Source: Sideroxydans sp.
Lineage (GTDB): Bacteria > Pseudomonadota > Gammaproteobacteria > Burkholderiales > Gallionellaceae
Length of the DNA stretch: 64,000 bases
Assembly (NCBI GenBank): GCA_027310725.1
Contig: DAIDAG010000068.1
Location: forward strand, 1 to 64,000
Direction: 5' to 3'
Shown: one piece after another, positions 1 through 10,159 of the stretch
Numbering within the stretch: the stretch's first letter is position 1
Layout: each line of letters opens with the position of its first letter
The notes under the pieces: model-generated
Told to the model about the DNA's origin: nothing
Databases searched by the model: none
What the model saw: the letters and a program-made list of their open reading frames with translations, nothing else
Program-made: the position numbers and the translations under genes

Positions 1-33
1 TCAAATCTGTGTCCATGCTGTCCTCCGTGTAGT

Positions 34-936
34 CTACTTTTGTACGGTATTTTGCAAAGCGTGACGGATCGCTTCGGGAGCCTTCATGATGTTCATGAAG
101 CTGTTCTTGCCCATCATGCTCAGATCGGGGAAGTCGATCGCTATGCGAAAACGCGCATACAGCGCATAGACCTTGTTGCCCGAGACCAGCACTTCATATG
201 GCAGGTGCGCTGTCGATTTCACATCGTGAAAATCGATCTCGTTCATGATGAACTTGTCGTCCATGTACTTGTTGTCATCACTGCCTTTCATCCCGACGCC
301 GAACACGCTCTCCTTCTTGCCAGGAATATCGACGCGATAGACCTTGGACACACCATTCTTGTTGTTTCCCAGCTTGGCATCCACCGCCTGCACGGCTTCT
401 TCATAGCTGCCGTATTCCGCCAGCACGCTGGGATCATCGAAATACTCCATGCCGATGGTGTAATGGTATTTGCGCGCCTGTTTTGCCGTCATGCCCTGCG
501 CACCGAATTCCTCCACTTTGCCCAATGCAGTTGCCAGCGATGCTGCCACGCCGCCCAGGTCGCCCTGCATCCGATATACGTTCGACATGTAAACCGGGTT
601 GGTATAGCTCACCTGCACTTCTTTGCCGGCCTCGGTGATTGACACACGCTGCACTGCCCCGTATCCGCCGAAATCAGATGCTGCCGCATTCTTTTTCAAT
701 TCGTCGTTGGTGACGATGATAATGTCGGCACCGGCATAGGGCGCATATTCACCGACAACCGAGAAGCCGGCCGCAGTCAGTGCCGTTTTCACCTGAACCG
801 ATTTTTCGGCTATCGTTCCTGCGCTTTTCGAAGCCAGTACAAAAGGCTTGAGTATCACGTCGGAGGCCTGCGCGTTCGCGCTAATGAACAGAAACAACGC
901 TGGCAGCAACATACTTCTGATTGTCATACTCATCAT
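34..936 (-). CDS. Secreted protein of unknown function, last gene of the dsr cluster
   Basis: A 300-residue protein with a clear Sec signal peptide (hydrophobic stretch LLPALFLFISANAQA, residues about 9-23), so it should act in the periplasm. The rest has alternating strands and helices without cysteines, heme motifs or membrane segments; the early pattern (VKTALTAAGFSVVGEY) loosely resembles a DUF302-like fold, but I cannot establish this. It lies 38 bases downstream of cysG on the same strand and is probably the last gene of the dsr transcript in this window. Its function is not known to me; the context suggests periplasmic sulfur metabolism, which is inference only. Confidence 0.75.
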   Translation of the reverse strand: MMSMTIRSMLLPALFLFISANAQASDVILKPFVLASKSAGTIAEKSVQVKTALTAAGFSVVGEYAPYAGADIIIVTNDELKKNAAASDFGGYGAVQRVSITEAGKEVQVSYTNPVYMSNVYRMQGDLGGVAASLATALGKVEEFGAQGMTAKQARKYHYTIGMEYFDDPSVLAEYGSYEEAVQAVDAKLGNNKNGVSKVYRVDIPGKKESVFGVGMKGSDDNKYMDDKFIMNEIDFHDVKSTAHLPYEVLVSGNKVYALYARFRIAIDFPDLSMMGKNSFMNIMKAPEAIRHALQNTVQK

Positions 937-974
937 CTATTCTCTCCCTGTTGTTATCGGACTTGGACTGCTTG

Positions 975-2354
975 TTATGATTTTTGCGGATGGAACCAGG
1001 CCAGTTTTTCTCTAAGCGCAACCACCCCGCCGACGATGATGAGAGTCGGTGCCTGCGGCTTCTCGCGTTCGGCAATGCCGGGCAATGTCGCCAATGTGCC
1101 GGTGAAGACGCGCTGATTTTGCGTGGTTCCCTGTTGCACGATCGCGATCGGTGTGGTGTCAGGCATGCCATGTTTGACGAGTTCGCCGCACAGGGTATCC
1201 AGTCCATGCAGCCCCATATACACCACGACGGTCTGCTTGGGCCGTGCCAGCGCATCCCAATCCAGATTCATCGTGCCGTCCTTGAGGTGACCGGTCACGA
1301 ACAGGCAGGATTGTGCATAGTCGCGATGAGTCAGCGGGATGCCCGCGTAAGAGGCCACACCCGAAGCCGCGGTGATGCCGGGCACCACCTGGAACGGAAT
1401 GCCCTCTGCTGCCAGAGTCTCGATCTCTTCGCCACCGCGGCCGAAGATGAACGGGTCGCCCCCTTTCAGGCGAAGCACGCGTTTTCCTTCCTTGGCCAGC
1501 CTTACCAGCAGTTCGTTGATCTCTTCCTGCCGCAATGTATGGTCGGCCCGTTTCTTGCCAACAAAGATGCGTTCTGCATCACGCCGGGTCATCTCGACGA
1601 TGGGCTTGGACACCAGGTTGTCATACACCACCACATCCGCTTTCTGCATCAGGCGCAATGCGCGGAAGGTCAGCAAGTCGGGATCGCCGGGGCCTGCGCC
1701 GACCAGATACACCTCGCCGCGCTGGATGTTGTCTTCATTGGCCAGCATCTTTTGCAGCATGGCTTCCGCGCCAGTTTCATCCCCGGTCAGCACCTTCTCG
1801 GCGACCACACCTTCCAGCGCGTTCTCCCAGAATATGCGGCGCTTCGCCGGATTGATGACACGCGTTTTGACCAGTTCGCGGAAGCGTTCGGCAAATGCGG
1901 CAAGCCGGCTGTAGTTTTGCGGAATGATCGTTTCCAGCTTGCCGCGCATCATGCGTGTCAGCACCGGCGATGCGCCGCCGCTGGAAAAAGCGATCATCAG
2001 CGGAGAGCGATCAAGGATGGCAGGCATGATGATGGAGCACAACTCGGGGTCATCGACCACATTGACCGGAATATTGCGCGCTTGCGCCAGCTCGGAGACC
2101 AGCTTGTTGACGCTACGATCATTCGTTGCGGCGATGATCAGCGTTACACCTTCAAGATGTGATGCGTCGAATCTCGCAACGACAGGTTGAACGCGCTGTT
2201 GCTTTGCCAATGCGGGATCGATCTCGGGAGCGACCACGCGCACGATCGCGCCTGCCTCCAGCAACACGCCTGCCTTGCGTTTGGCGACTTCGCCGCCACC
2301 GACCACAAGGCACAACTTGCCTTTGACGTTATGAAATACGGGCAGGAAATCCAC
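975..2354 (-). CDS. cysG: Siroheme synthase CysG (multifunctional)
   Basis: A 459-residue fusion. The N-terminal half is precorrin-2 dehydrogenase/ferrochelatase (NAD-binding [13 protein letters not shown] near residue 20). The C-terminal half is uroporphyrinogen-III C-methyltransferase ([15 protein letters not shown] near residue 217; [13 protein letters not shown] near 300). The length matches full CysG. It makes siroheme, the prosthetic group of DsrAB. It lies one base downstream of the DUF4202 gene and after dsrN, whose product amidates siroheme, so cofactor supply is co-transcribed with the enzyme that uses it. Identification is firm. Confidence 0.96.
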   Translation of the reverse strand: MDFLPVFHNVKGKLCLVVGGGEVAKRKAGVLLEAGAIVRVVAPEIDPALAKQQRVQPVVARFDASHLEGVTLIIAATNDRSVNKLVSELAQARNIPVNVVDDPELCSIIMPAILDRSPLMIAFSSGGASPVLTRMMRGKLETIIPQNYSRLAAFAERFRELVKTRVINPAKRRIFWENALEGVVAEKVLTGDETGAEAMLQKMLANEDNIQRGEVYLVGAGPGDPDLLTFRALRLMQKADVVVYDNLVSKPIVEMTRRDAERIFVGKKRADHTLRQEEINELLVRLAKEGKRVLRLKGGDPFIFGRGGEEIETLAAEGIPFQVVPGITAASGVASYAGIPLTHRDYAQSCLFVTGHLKDGTMNLDWDALARPKQTVVVYMGLHGLDTLCGELVKHGMPDTTPIAIVQQGTTQNQRVFTGTLATLPGIAEREKPQAPTLIIVGGVVALREKLAWFHPQKS

Positions 2355-2355
2355 G

Positions 2356-2958
2356 TTATCCCTTGACCGCTTTGAGAATCAAAGGCACCAGCGCTTCCGG
2401 CAAAGCGATCTTGCCTGCCAATGCGAAATCATGAGCGCGGGAAGACATCTTGTTCCAGGTCTTTCTGATGATCTCTATCCACTTGGCTTCGTCATACTCC
2501 GGATGGCCACTGGCAAAACCGATCATGTAATACTCGATGAACACCAGATCCACCACGTCTTCCATCAACTGCGTCTCCGGATTGACTTTGAGCGCCTTCT
2601 TGCCGACGATGGTCTTCACGCGCTCGATCATCTCGTCGTCGTAGCCGACCTGCTTCATCAGATTGCCGGCGGTCTCGGCGTGGAATTTGTACAGTCCGGT
2701 GCGCCATTGCAGATAGCCATTTCGATCCATGGGGAAGTTGCTGCGCGGGCTCTTCCAGCGCTGGATATGCTGGGCACGCACAGCCAGTTTCACCGCCTCG
2801 GATGCTTCCGGCGCATAACGTTCCTGCATCTCCGTCATGCGTTGCGCGTAGAGAAGTTCTTTCGGATATTCCTTGCCATTCGCCATTTCCTTGTTCGGAT
2901 CTTCTGCATTCGCCTTGTCAAAGGCCGCAATGGCGGCCTGATAGAGTTGCTGTGTCAT
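2356..2958 (-). CDS. DUF4202 family protein in the dsr operon
   Basis: A 200-residue soluble protein I assign to DUF4202 from its overall pattern (N-terminal [17 protein letters not shown]; conserved [20 protein letters not shown] around residues 84-103; [17 protein letters not shown] around 133-149). The many conserved H, D and E residues recall HD-type helical hydrolases, but no activity is established. It overlaps dsrN by four bases and sits one base from cysG, so it is translationally coupled between two siroheme-modifying enzymes. A role in siroheme(-amide) handling or DsrAB maturation is a guess from position. Confidence 0.8.
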   Translation of the reverse strand: MTQQLYQAAIAAFDKANAEDPNKEMANGKEYPKELLYAQRMTEMQERYAPEASEAVKLAVRAQHIQRWKSPRSNFPMDRNGYLQWRTGLYKFHAETAGNLMKQVGYDDEMIERVKTIVGKKALKVNPETQLMEDVVDLVFIEYYMIGFASGHPEYDEAKWIEIIRKTWNKMSSRAHDFALAGKIALPEALVPLILKAVKG

Positions 2959-4364
2959 AGTGCTTTCTCAGTGTTGGTTGATGTCGCGATTGCTTGCTGC
3001 TCCTTGCATCGCCGTACAAAAGCGACGAAGCGGGTAGCCCAATAGCAACTGCCGATGGTACGCAGGTGGGTATAGGACGCCAACAGGTTATGAACGATAA
3101 TTCCGTCCCGATCCCCGTCGATGCCGTATCCGCGCTCGACATGGTAAGCGAAGCGGCTATCCGGCGGAAGGTTCTCCAGGCTGGAATAATGAAACTCGTG
3201 CGCCTTGATCTGCTTGGCGGGCGTATTCGGCCGCGGCCAGGGATGCGCTTCATCCTCCTTAAGATGGACATAGCCGCGACCGATCGGTTTGTCGTGCATC
3301 TTCACATCGCCGGGGATCGCTCCGACCATCCGGTAAGTCTGTCCCTGATACTCGATACCGCGCGCCAGATACATCAATCCGCCGCATTCCGCATAGGCCG
3401 GCATACCGCCGTCGATGGCTTTTTTGATCTGGGAACGTAATGCCGCATTCGCTTCCAGTTCGGTAGCGCAGGTTTCCGGAAAACCCCCTCCGATATAGAG
3501 CCCGTCCACTTCCGGCAATTGTGCATCGCGCAAGGCATCGAACGGCACTAGTTCCGCCCCTGCGGCTTCCAATGCATCGAGATCGTCTGCATAGTAAAAG
3601 CCGAAGGAGCGGTCCCGCGCGATGCCGATACGCACCTTTTCGCCGCAGGGCAAGGGGCTCACTTCGGCCTTGTGCGGGATGGCCAGCGGTTCTTTTTTAG
3701 TCAGCACGAGCAATTTGTCGAGATCGACCTGCTCCGCAATGGCCTCGCCGATCTGCTTGATCTTGGACGTGGCCACATGAGACTCATTGCTGGGCATCAG
3801 GCCGAGATGGCGTTCGACGATGCTCAGTCGCTCGTCGTGATGGATCGCGCCGACCACCGGCACATCGGTGTAATGCTCAATGACGGCGCGCAGCTTGGAT
3901 TCGTGCCGGCTGCCGCCCAGATTGTTGAGGATGATCCCGGCGATATTGATGTCGCGGTCGAATGCCTGGTAACCGAGGATCAGCGGTGCGATGCCGCGTG
4001 TCATGCCGCGAGCGTCGATCACCAGCATAACAGGCAGGTCCAGCAATTTAGCCAGCGCTGCGTTGCTGTTGCTGCCGTCCAGCGCCAAGCCGTCGTACAG
4101 CCCCTTGTTGCCCTCGACCAGATTGACTTCCGCGCTATGGCGAGCGAAGGTGGCGACGATATCGTCGTTTTCCATCAGGTACAGGTCGAGATTGCGACAG
4201 GCATGGCCGGCGGCCTGGCTGAGCCACATCGGGTCGATGTAGTCGGGGCCCTTCTTGAACGGCTGCACAACATGGCCGCGCGCAGCAAGCGCCGCGCAAA
4301 GGCCAATACTGACCATGGTTTTCCCGGAGGATTTATGTGCTGCCGAGATCAGCATACGGTTCAT
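2955..4364 (-). CDS. dsrN: DsrN, siroheme amidase (CbiA/CobB-like)
   Basis: Glutamine-dependent amidotransferase of the cobyrinate a,c-diamide synthase family, which in dsr operons converts siroheme to siroheme amide for DsrAB. An N-terminal P-loop of dethiobiotin-synthetase type is visible (SAAHKSSGKTMVSIGL), followed by a C-terminal class I glutamine amidotransferase domain with nucleophile region AYAECGGLMYL and late histidines (KAHEFHYSS). I take the start at the ATG of MNRMLIS, seven codons inside the ORF-track start, because GGAGG lies five bases upstream of it. It overlaps the DUF4202 gene and follows dsrP. Confidence 0.92.
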   Translation of the reverse strand: MNRMLISAAHKSSGKTMVSIGLCAALAARGHVVQPFKKGPDYIDPMWLSQAAGHACRNLDLYLMENDDIVATFARHSAEVNLVEGNKGLYDGLALDGSNSNAALAKLLDLPVMLVIDARGMTRGIAPLILGYQAFDRDINIAGIILNNLGGSRHESKLRAVIEHYTDVPVVGAIHHDERLSIVERHLGLMPSNESHVATSKIKQIGEAIAEQVDLDKLLVLTKKEPLAIPHKAEVSPLPCGEKVRIGIARDRSFGFYYADDLDALEAAGAELVPFDALRDAQLPEVDGLYIGGGFPETCATELEANAALRSQIKKAIDGGMPAYAECGGLMYLARGIEYQGQTYRMVGAIPGDVKMHDKPIGRGYVHLKEDEAHPWPRPNTPAKQIKAHEFHYSSLENLPPDSRFAYHVERGYGIDGDRDGIIVHNLLASYTHLRTIGSCYWATRFVAFVRRCKEQQAIATSTNTEKAL

Positions 4365-4381
4365 GGCAGCCTCCTGCAGGG

Positions 4382-5563
4382 TCAATCTGCTACGTAGGGT
4401 TTGTCATGGGGCATGAAATCTAGCACGCGCACGCCAACAGTGGTGATCACGAAAGCGATTGCCAGACCGCCGATACCCAGCAGGAATTCGTAGATGGATG
4501 GATGATATGACGCAATCTGTCCGTCACCGAAGGTGCTTTTGACCTCGAAGCCCGGGAAGATGTCGAGCGGGAAAGCCTGTCCGCCGATGATGAATACATA
4601 CAACAGCGACAAGGCTCCCAGGACCACCAGCAGTGAAGCCGCCATGACACATTTGGCTTTCCCCAGACCGGGTACATAGATCAACAACAATGGCAGCAGA
4701 TTGCCGATCACGATGTACCCCCACCAGAACATATCCGGGAAAACACCACCATCGCGCAGGATGAAGTTCTCAAAAGCGGATTTGTGCGCGAAATACAGAT
4801 TGGTCATATGGTAAATGGTTACCATATACAACGAACCAATAATGAACACCCCGAGCAGGTTCTTCTTGCGGCGCAGGATGTCGGCATCAAGCGTCTTTTC
4901 GTTCCAGGCATAGATTACGGTCTGCACCACATGGAACACGGCCAAGCCCCAAGCGAACGACAACACGATGAACATCGGCGGCAGGATGGCCGAGCCGTAT
5001 GCCTGTCGCGCAGTCAAAAATGCAAAGATCAGGCCGGTACCGGTGGTCAGGATGAAACGCCAGGCAAAAACAGCCAATCCCGCTGTTTTGTTCCAGGGAT
5101 TCATACGGCGTTCCATCATCGTCCACAGATAAATGATCACGAGCGAGAACATGCCCGAGTACAACACCACATTCCAGGCAAATACGGAGGTGAGATTGAA
5201 ATTGGTCGCCGCCACGATAATGCGGTCCGGTCTGCCCAGATCCAGCATCAGCACGGTCAGGCCTCCCGCCAGCATGGCAATGGACAGCAGACTGGCCAGC
5301 GGTGCACGCGCCTTGTAGATAGCCTTGCCGAACACCGACCCGATGGAAGCGACGTTAAGCACCCCGGACGCGGCTACGATCAGAAAGATCGCGAACACAT
5401 GCGGCAGACCCCACACGATCTGGTTGTTCATGCCAGTGATGATGTGACCGTGCGATTCCATCATGTGCACGGCATATAGCCCGGCCAGAACGACCAGACC
5501 TGCAATAGCAAGCAGCACGTAGTACAAACGGTTCTTGGAACGCAATGCGTAAAGATCGGCCAT
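4382..5563 (-). CDS. dsrP: DsrP, NrfD-family membrane subunit of DsrMKJOP
   Basis: A 393-residue integral membrane protein with about ten hydrophobic segments, of the NrfD/PsrC quinone-interacting family. In the DsrMKJOP transmembrane complex it partners the periplasmic iron-sulfur subunit DsrO and exchanges electrons with the quinone pool. It lies two bases downstream of dsrO and just upstream of dsrN, the standard position. No truncation is seen. Confidence 0.95.
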   Translation of the reverse strand: MADLYALRSKNRLYYVLLAIAGLVVLAGLYAVHMMESHGHIITGMNNQIVWGLPHVFAIFLIVAASGVLNVASIGSVFGKAIYKARAPLASLLSIAMLAGGLTVLMLDLGRPDRIIVAATNFNLTSVFAWNVVLYSGMFSLVIIYLWTMMERRMNPWNKTAGLAVFAWRFILTTGTGLIFAFLTARQAYGSAILPPMFIVLSFAWGLAVFHVVQTVIYAWNEKTLDADILRRKKNLLGVFIIGSLYMVTIYHMTNLYFAHKSAFENFILRDGGVFPDMFWWGYIVIGNLLPLLLIYVPGLGKAKCVMAASLLVVLGALSLLYVFIIGGQAFPLDIFPGFEVKSTFGDGQIASYHPSIYEFLLGIGGLAIAFVITTVGVRVLDFMPHDKPYVAD

Positions 5564-5565
5564 GT

Positions 5566-6282
5566 TTAAAGTCCTTGGTAACGGATGCCAGGATTCAACT
5601 GCATATCGGCACGTATCTGAACGGATGCGACGCTGCGCAACTTCTGGGCTATCTCGCTGTTCGCATCATTCAGATTACCGAACAGAATGGCTTTGTTCGG
5701 GCATGCTTGCGCGCAGGCAGGCTGCTGTCCCTTATCGACGCGATGTACGCATAGGGTACAGGACTCGACTGTTCCCTTGCCGCGCGGTACGTCCGGTTTC
5801 TGGTCATGCAACGGCTCGTGCACGAAAGAGCGGGCCTTGTACGGGCAGGCCATCATGCAATAGCGGCAACCGATGCAACGATGTCTGTCCACCAGAACGA
5901 TCCCATCTGCACGCTTGAACGAAGCACCGGTCGGGCACACATCCACACAGGGGGGTTCCTCGCAATGCTGGCACATCATCGGCAGCGACGTTTCGCGTCC
6001 GCTGCTGATGTCTTTGATATCGATCTTGCGCATCCATTGGGAATCGGTAGGCAACGTTCCTCCCGACAACCCATTCTCCTTGTTGCAAGCGGTGACGCAA
6101 TCGTTGCAGCCGGTCTTGCACTGCGCTGTATCAATCAGCATGCCCCAGCGCACTTTGCTGCTGTCGGCTTCCGTTTTACCGTGTGCCGTATCGAACAACA
6201 ACATGCCGGGCGCGATGGCAACCGCCGCAGCTCCCAGGGATGTCTTCAGGAATTGTCTGCGTTGTGTATCGTGATCGCTCAT
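5566..6282 (-). CDS. dsrO: DsrO, periplasmic iron-sulfur subunit
   Basis: A 238-residue ferredoxin-like protein with a Tat signal (RRQFLKTSLGAAAVAIAPG, residues 8-26). Cysteine clusters for four [4Fe-4S] centres follow: CKTGCNDCVTAC, CQHCEEPPCVDVC, CIGCRYCMMAC and CTLCVHR. It is exported folded and docks on DsrP, linking DsrJ/DsrP electron transfer. It overlaps dsrJ by four bases (ATGA type), indicating coupled translation. Confidence 0.95.
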   Translation of the reverse strand: MSDHDTQRRQFLKTSLGAAAVAIAPGMLLFDTAHGKTEADSSKVRWGMLIDTAQCKTGCNDCVTACNKENGLSGGTLPTDSQWMRKIDIKDISSGRETSLPMMCQHCEEPPCVDVCPTGASFKRADGIVLVDRHRCIGCRYCMMACPYKARSFVHEPLHDQKPDVPRGKGTVESCTLCVHRVDKGQQPACAQACPNKAILFGNLNDANSEIAQKLRSVASVQIRADMQLNPGIRYQGL

Positions 6283-6647
6283 TTCTCATCCTTATTGACG
6301 AGCGCTACCCTGCGTTTGCTGGCGTGACATTCGAAGCAATCGATCTTTACCGCCTCGTAACGATGGCAACCGGCACAGAAACTGTCCTCCCGCGCGATCA
6401 CGCTGTCGTCCTTCAAACTGGCATGACATTCCACACAGTTCTTCAGGCTGATCTGCTCGTCGCGTATCCCCTTGCGCACCGCCTCGTCGCGTTGATGTAT
6501 GAGCAGGTGCATATGGTTCTTGCGCATCCACTGGGGATCTCGTACACACTGCCCGCCCTTGCCGATATCCAGCTTGGGCGCGTTCGCCTCGGTAGCCCAT
6601 GCCAACGGGATGCAAAGACAAAGCAGCAGAGATACGAGCAGTTTCAT
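6279..6647 (-). CDS. dsrJ: DsrJ, periplasmic triheme cytochrome c
   Basis: I place the start at the ATG at 6647 (MKLLVSLLLC), which begins a clean signal peptide and overlaps the dsrL stop as TAATG; the longer ORF-track start would run into dsrL. The 122-residue product carries three CxxCH heme sites (CVECH, CAGCH, CFECH) and an upstream non-heme cysteine (QCVRDPQWMR), corresponding to the cysteine known as an unusual heme ligand in DsrJ of Allochromatium. Periplasmic subunit of DsrMKJOP, proposed to take part in sulfur-compound redox chemistry outside the membrane. Confidence 0.93.
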   Translation of the reverse strand: MKLLVSLLLCLCIPLAWATEANAPKLDIGKGGQCVRDPQWMRKNHMHLLIHQRDEAVRKGIRDEQISLKNCVECHASLKDDSVIAREDSFCAGCHRYEAVKIDCFECHASKRRVALVNKDEK

Positions 6648-8614
6648 TATTCGCCCAAGCCCATTTGGATATAGCCGGTCGGACATACGTCTGCACAAAT
6701 GTGGCAGCCGATGCACTTGTCATAGTCGGTAGCAACGTAGCGCCCCAAGGTAGACTCGGTCTTCTTGACGCGATACACGGCAGTCTGCGGGCAATACACA
6801 ACACAATTGTCGCACTCGAAACACATGCCGCAGCTCATGCAACGCTTGGCTTCTGCAACAGTCTGTTTCTCATCCAGCACTCCCAAACGATCCTGGAAGT
6901 TGCCCAATGCGCTTTCCTTATCGAGTGTGGTCACTGCTCGTTGGTTGCGAGCCACATAAGAGAAGTGTCCGAGGAACAGCTTGTCATGCGGGATGATGTA
7001 GCGGTCGGAACGGTTATCGAAATTGTGTACCGCGGCATTGGAATCGCACGTGCCGCGCATCGGCTCGTGATTTTCCTTGGGCTCGAGGCCTTTTTCCGCC
7101 AATTTTCTGATCAGGTCGAATTGGTGCGCGTCGATCTTGGGACGTTTTTCCAATTCCTGGCCGTTCATATAGTGATGGATACCGTCGGCCGCGATGGAGC
7201 CGTGTCCGATAGCGGTGGTGAGCAAATGCGGGCGAATCACGTCGCCGCCGGCGAATACACCGGGCTGTCCGTTCACCACGTAATTGCGGTCAGTCGAGAC
7301 GGCACCTTTGCCATTGTTGAATTGCTCCAGTCCGGTGAAATCGACCGCCTGGCCGATCGCAGAAACGATCAGGTCGGCTTCGATGTCATGTTCGCTGCCT
7401 TCGATGTTCTTGATCTCCAGCTTGCCGCCCGCCATCTTGGCTTCGCACTTCACCACTCGCAGTGCCGTGGCACGACCGTTGGCGTCGCGCACAAGGCCGA
7501 CAGGTGCCAGACTGCCGATGATCTGGATGCCTTCGGCCAGTGCCTGCTCTATTTCGTGTTTGTTGGCCTGCATCTTGTCGATGTTGAAAATCGAGGTCAG
7601 CGTGACTTCAGCACCTTGTTTGGCGGAAATATCCGCCACATCGTGTGCGAGTCTTCCGGCGATAGCGAGTTCGGCATCGGTCGGTTTGGCATGCTTGATG
7701 TGACCGAGACGGCGCGCTACTGTCGCCACGTCGATTGAAGTATCGCCACCACCCACCACTACCACACGCTTGCCGACATGCTGCAGACGCCCGTCATTGA
7801 AGGCTTTCAGGAAGGCTGTCGCAGTCACGACATTAGGAGCCGCACTGTCCGCGATAGGCAATGCACGGCCTGCTTGCGCCCCCATACCGAGGAACACTGC
7901 GTCAAATTCTTTACGAATCTGTTCCATGGTAATGTCGGTGCCGACGCGTGTCTTCATGCGCGTCTTCACACCCAGGTCCAGGATGCGCTGGATTTCCGCG
8001 TCCAGTACATCGCGCGGCGTACGGAAGCCGGGAATACCGTAACGCATCATTCCGCCCAGAAATTCATGCTCGTCGAACACAGTGACTTCATGTCCTTTCA
8101 ATGCCAGTTGATAGGCGCAGGACAAACCGGCCGGTCCAGCACCGAGGATAGCGACCTTCTTTCCTGTTGTTTGAGCAGGTTTGTTGAATTTGAGCTTGTT
8201 GGCGATCGCGTATTCGCCCAGGAAATGTTCGACCGAATTGATACCGACATGGTCTTCCACTTCGTTGCGGTTACAACCCGTCTCGCACGGAGCCGGACAG
8301 ACACGCCCCATCACCGACGGGAACGGGTTGGCTTCAGTCAAACGGCGCCACGCGTATTCCTGCCAGGGCATTGTCGGCTTGCCATCTGCGCCGACAGGCG
8401 GCTTTTCGGTACCGCGCACGATGGCCAGATAGCCGCGAATGTCCTCACCCGCCGGGCAGCTTCCCTGGCATGGTGGTGTGGACTGTATATAAGTCGGACA
8501 TTTGTAGGTATGGCTGGCCTGAAAAATCTGCTGGTTAAAGCGAACGGCTTTGCTATCGCCGTCCTTATAACGACGGAATGTGATTTTCAACGGGGTTTCG
8601 CTCACTACTGACAT
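6647..8614 (-). CDS. dsrL: DsrL, NAD(P)H:acceptor oxidoreductase
   Basis: A 655-residue flavoprotein related to the small subunit of glutamate synthase. Visible are the N-terminal iron-sulfur region (CPAPCETGCNRN), an FAD-binding motif (VAILGAGPAGLSCAYQLALKGHE near residue 150), an NAD(P)-binding motif (VVVVGGGDTSIDVATVARRLG near 285) and a C-terminal two-cluster ferredoxin domain (CMSCGMCFECDNCVVYC, CIGCHICADVC). DsrL is characteristic of oxidative dsr operons and accepts electrons released by DsrAB. Its presence supports the oxidative direction of the pathway here. Confidence 0.96.
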   Translation of the reverse strand: MSVVSETPLKITFRRYKDGDSKAVRFNQQIFQASHTYKCPTYIQSTPPCQGSCPAGEDIRGYLAIVRGTEKPPVGADGKPTMPWQEYAWRRLTEANPFPSVMGRVCPAPCETGCNRNEVEDHVGINSVEHFLGEYAIANKLKFNKPAQTTGKKVAILGAGPAGLSCAYQLALKGHEVTVFDEHEFLGGMMRYGIPGFRTPRDVLDAEIQRILDLGVKTRMKTRVGTDITMEQIRKEFDAVFLGMGAQAGRALPIADSAAPNVVTATAFLKAFNDGRLQHVGKRVVVVGGGDTSIDVATVARRLGHIKHAKPTDAELAIAGRLAHDVADISAKQGAEVTLTSIFNIDKMQANKHEIEQALAEGIQIIGSLAPVGLVRDANGRATALRVVKCEAKMAGGKLEIKNIEGSEHDIEADLIVSAIGQAVDFTGLEQFNNGKGAVSTDRNYVVNGQPGVFAGGDVIRPHLLTTAIGHGSIAADGIHHYMNGQELEKRPKIDAHQFDLIRKLAEKGLEPKENHEPMRGTCDSNAAVHNFDNRSDRYIIPHDKLFLGHFSYVARNQRAVTTLDKESALGNFQDRLGVLDEKQTVAEAKRCMSCGMCFECDNCVVYCPQTAVYRVKKTESTLGRYVATDYDKCIGCHICADVCPTGYIQMGLGE

Positions 8615-8628
8615 TTTTCATCTCCTCT

Positions 8629-10158
8629 TTATTTCGGTCCTAACTGGATCGCATTGCTCACCAGCTGATGCACGCCGCCCACCATCTTTCTGTCGAAGCC
8701 GTAGATGGGCATGATTTTGGTAAATTGTGCCTTGCAGATGGCGCATATAGTCGCCATAAAGTTGACGCCGTGCTCATCGACTGCCTGCTGCAACACTTCC
8801 ATACGCGGCAGAGCGCCCTTCACACGCAACTCAAGCAGATCGTCGGTAAGCAGTCCGCCGCCGCCGCCGCAACAGAAGGTCTGTTCTCGCGTGGTATTGG
8901 GCGCCATCTCGATGAAGTTGTTGGCCACCGCTCTGATGATGTTGCGCGGAATCTCGAATTGCCCGCCGGGCAGATCGCCCATGCTCGAGCCGCGCGCCAC
9001 ATTGCAGGAGTCGTGGAAGGTGATGATGTGCTTATCGTTGGCCGACTTGTCGAAGGTCAGACGATTATCCTGAATCATGTCCCAAGTGAATTCGCAGATA
9101 TGAGCCGGTTGCTTGTAGCGATGATCCAGTTGTTTTTGCAGCATCTGGGCGAAACGATCGTTGGCATCCGCACCTTCTCCAACCCCGGTCAGGGTATTCC
9201 AGAAGCTGTAGGCTACACGCCAGGCATGACCGCATTCACCGACCACAATACGCTTTACACCCAGCTCCAGCGCTGCCTGGCGGATACGCATGGCAATGGT
9301 GCGGAGCTGGTCGTAATTACCGATGAACATGCCGAAATTGCCCGCCTCGGACGACATCGACGATAGCGTCCAGCTGGTACCGGTGGCATGGAATACTTTT
9401 GCGTAACCGATCAGACTGTCGATATGCGGCTCTGCGAAAAAGTCGGCGGACGGCGTGATGAGCAGCACTTCCGCCCCCTTCACGTCCATTGGAAAACGCA
9501 CATCAATGCCGGTGGCATCCTTGACGTCTTCTTCCAGACCTTCCAGCGTGTCGAGCAACGCCGGGCCGGGCAGGCCGAGGTTGTTGCCGATTTTGTGTAC
9601 CTTGCCAATGATCTCGTTGGAATATTTCTGTCCGTAACCGACGGTATCGAGTATCTCGCGCGCGGCCATGGTGATTTCGGCAGTATCGATGCCGTAGGGA
9701 CAGAACACCGAGCAGCGGCGGCATTCGGAACACTGGTTAAAATAGTTGTACCACTCGTCCAGCACTTCGCGCGTCAGATCGCGCGCGCCGACCAGTTTTG
9801 GAAACAGCTTGCCGGGCAATGTAAAGTAGCGGCGATAGACGCTGCGCAGCAGGTCCTGACGCGCCACCGGCATGTTTTTAGGGTCTTGCGTGCCGATAAA
9901 ATAATGGCATTTGTCGGAGCATGCGCCGCAATGCACGCAGGCATCCATAAATACTTTTAGCGAACGGTATTTGGACAGCAAATCACCCATCTTGCCGATG
10001 GCGCGGTCATGCCAGTCTTCCACCAGTTGGCCGGGAAAACCGAGGGCTTCGTTGAGCTTTTCGCCTGCAACAAATGGCCCCTTTCCTTCCATCGCTCCCG
10101 GCTTCAATGCGGGGATGATGGGGAAAACGCGATAGGCCGGTGCTGTTATGTCCGCCAT
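8629..10158 (-). CDS. dsrK: DsrK, HdrD-like iron-sulfur subunit
   Basis: A 509-residue cytoplasmic subunit of DsrMKJOP. It has two [4Fe-4S] motifs (CVHCGACSDKC near residue 95; CSECRRCSVFCPYG near 145) and C-terminal CCG domains of heterodisulfide-reductase type (FHDSCNVARG, FCCGGGGGLL). DsrK is the site proposed to oxidise or reduce the DsrC cysteine pair or trisulfide. It lies one base from dsrM and 14 bases before dsrL. Confidence 0.96.
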   Translation of the reverse strand: MADITAPAYRVFPIIPALKPGAMEGKGPFVAGEKLNEALGFPGQLVEDWHDRAIGKMGDLLSKYRSLKVFMDACVHCGACSDKCHYFIGTQDPKNMPVARQDLLRSVYRRYFTLPGKLFPKLVGARDLTREVLDEWYNYFNQCSECRRCSVFCPYGIDTAEITMAAREILDTVGYGQKYSNEIIGKVHKIGNNLGLPGPALLDTLEGLEEDVKDATGIDVRFPMDVKGAEVLLITPSADFFAEPHIDSLIGYAKVFHATGTSWTLSSMSSEAGNFGMFIGNYDQLRTIAMRIRQAALELGVKRIVVGECGHAWRVAYSFWNTLTGVGEGADANDRFAQMLQKQLDHRYKQPAHICEFTWDMIQDNRLTFDKSANDKHIITFHDSCNVARGSSMGDLPGGQFEIPRNIIRAVANNFIEMAPNTTREQTFCCGGGGGLLTDDLLELRVKGALPRMEVLQQAVDEHGVNFMATICAICKAQFTKIMPIYGFDRKMVGGVHQLVSNAIQLGPK

Positions 10159-10159
10159 G

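Noticed and set aside
984-2162. 392-codon plus-strand ORF opposite cysG
   Set aside because: Antisense shadow; composition is not protein-like.
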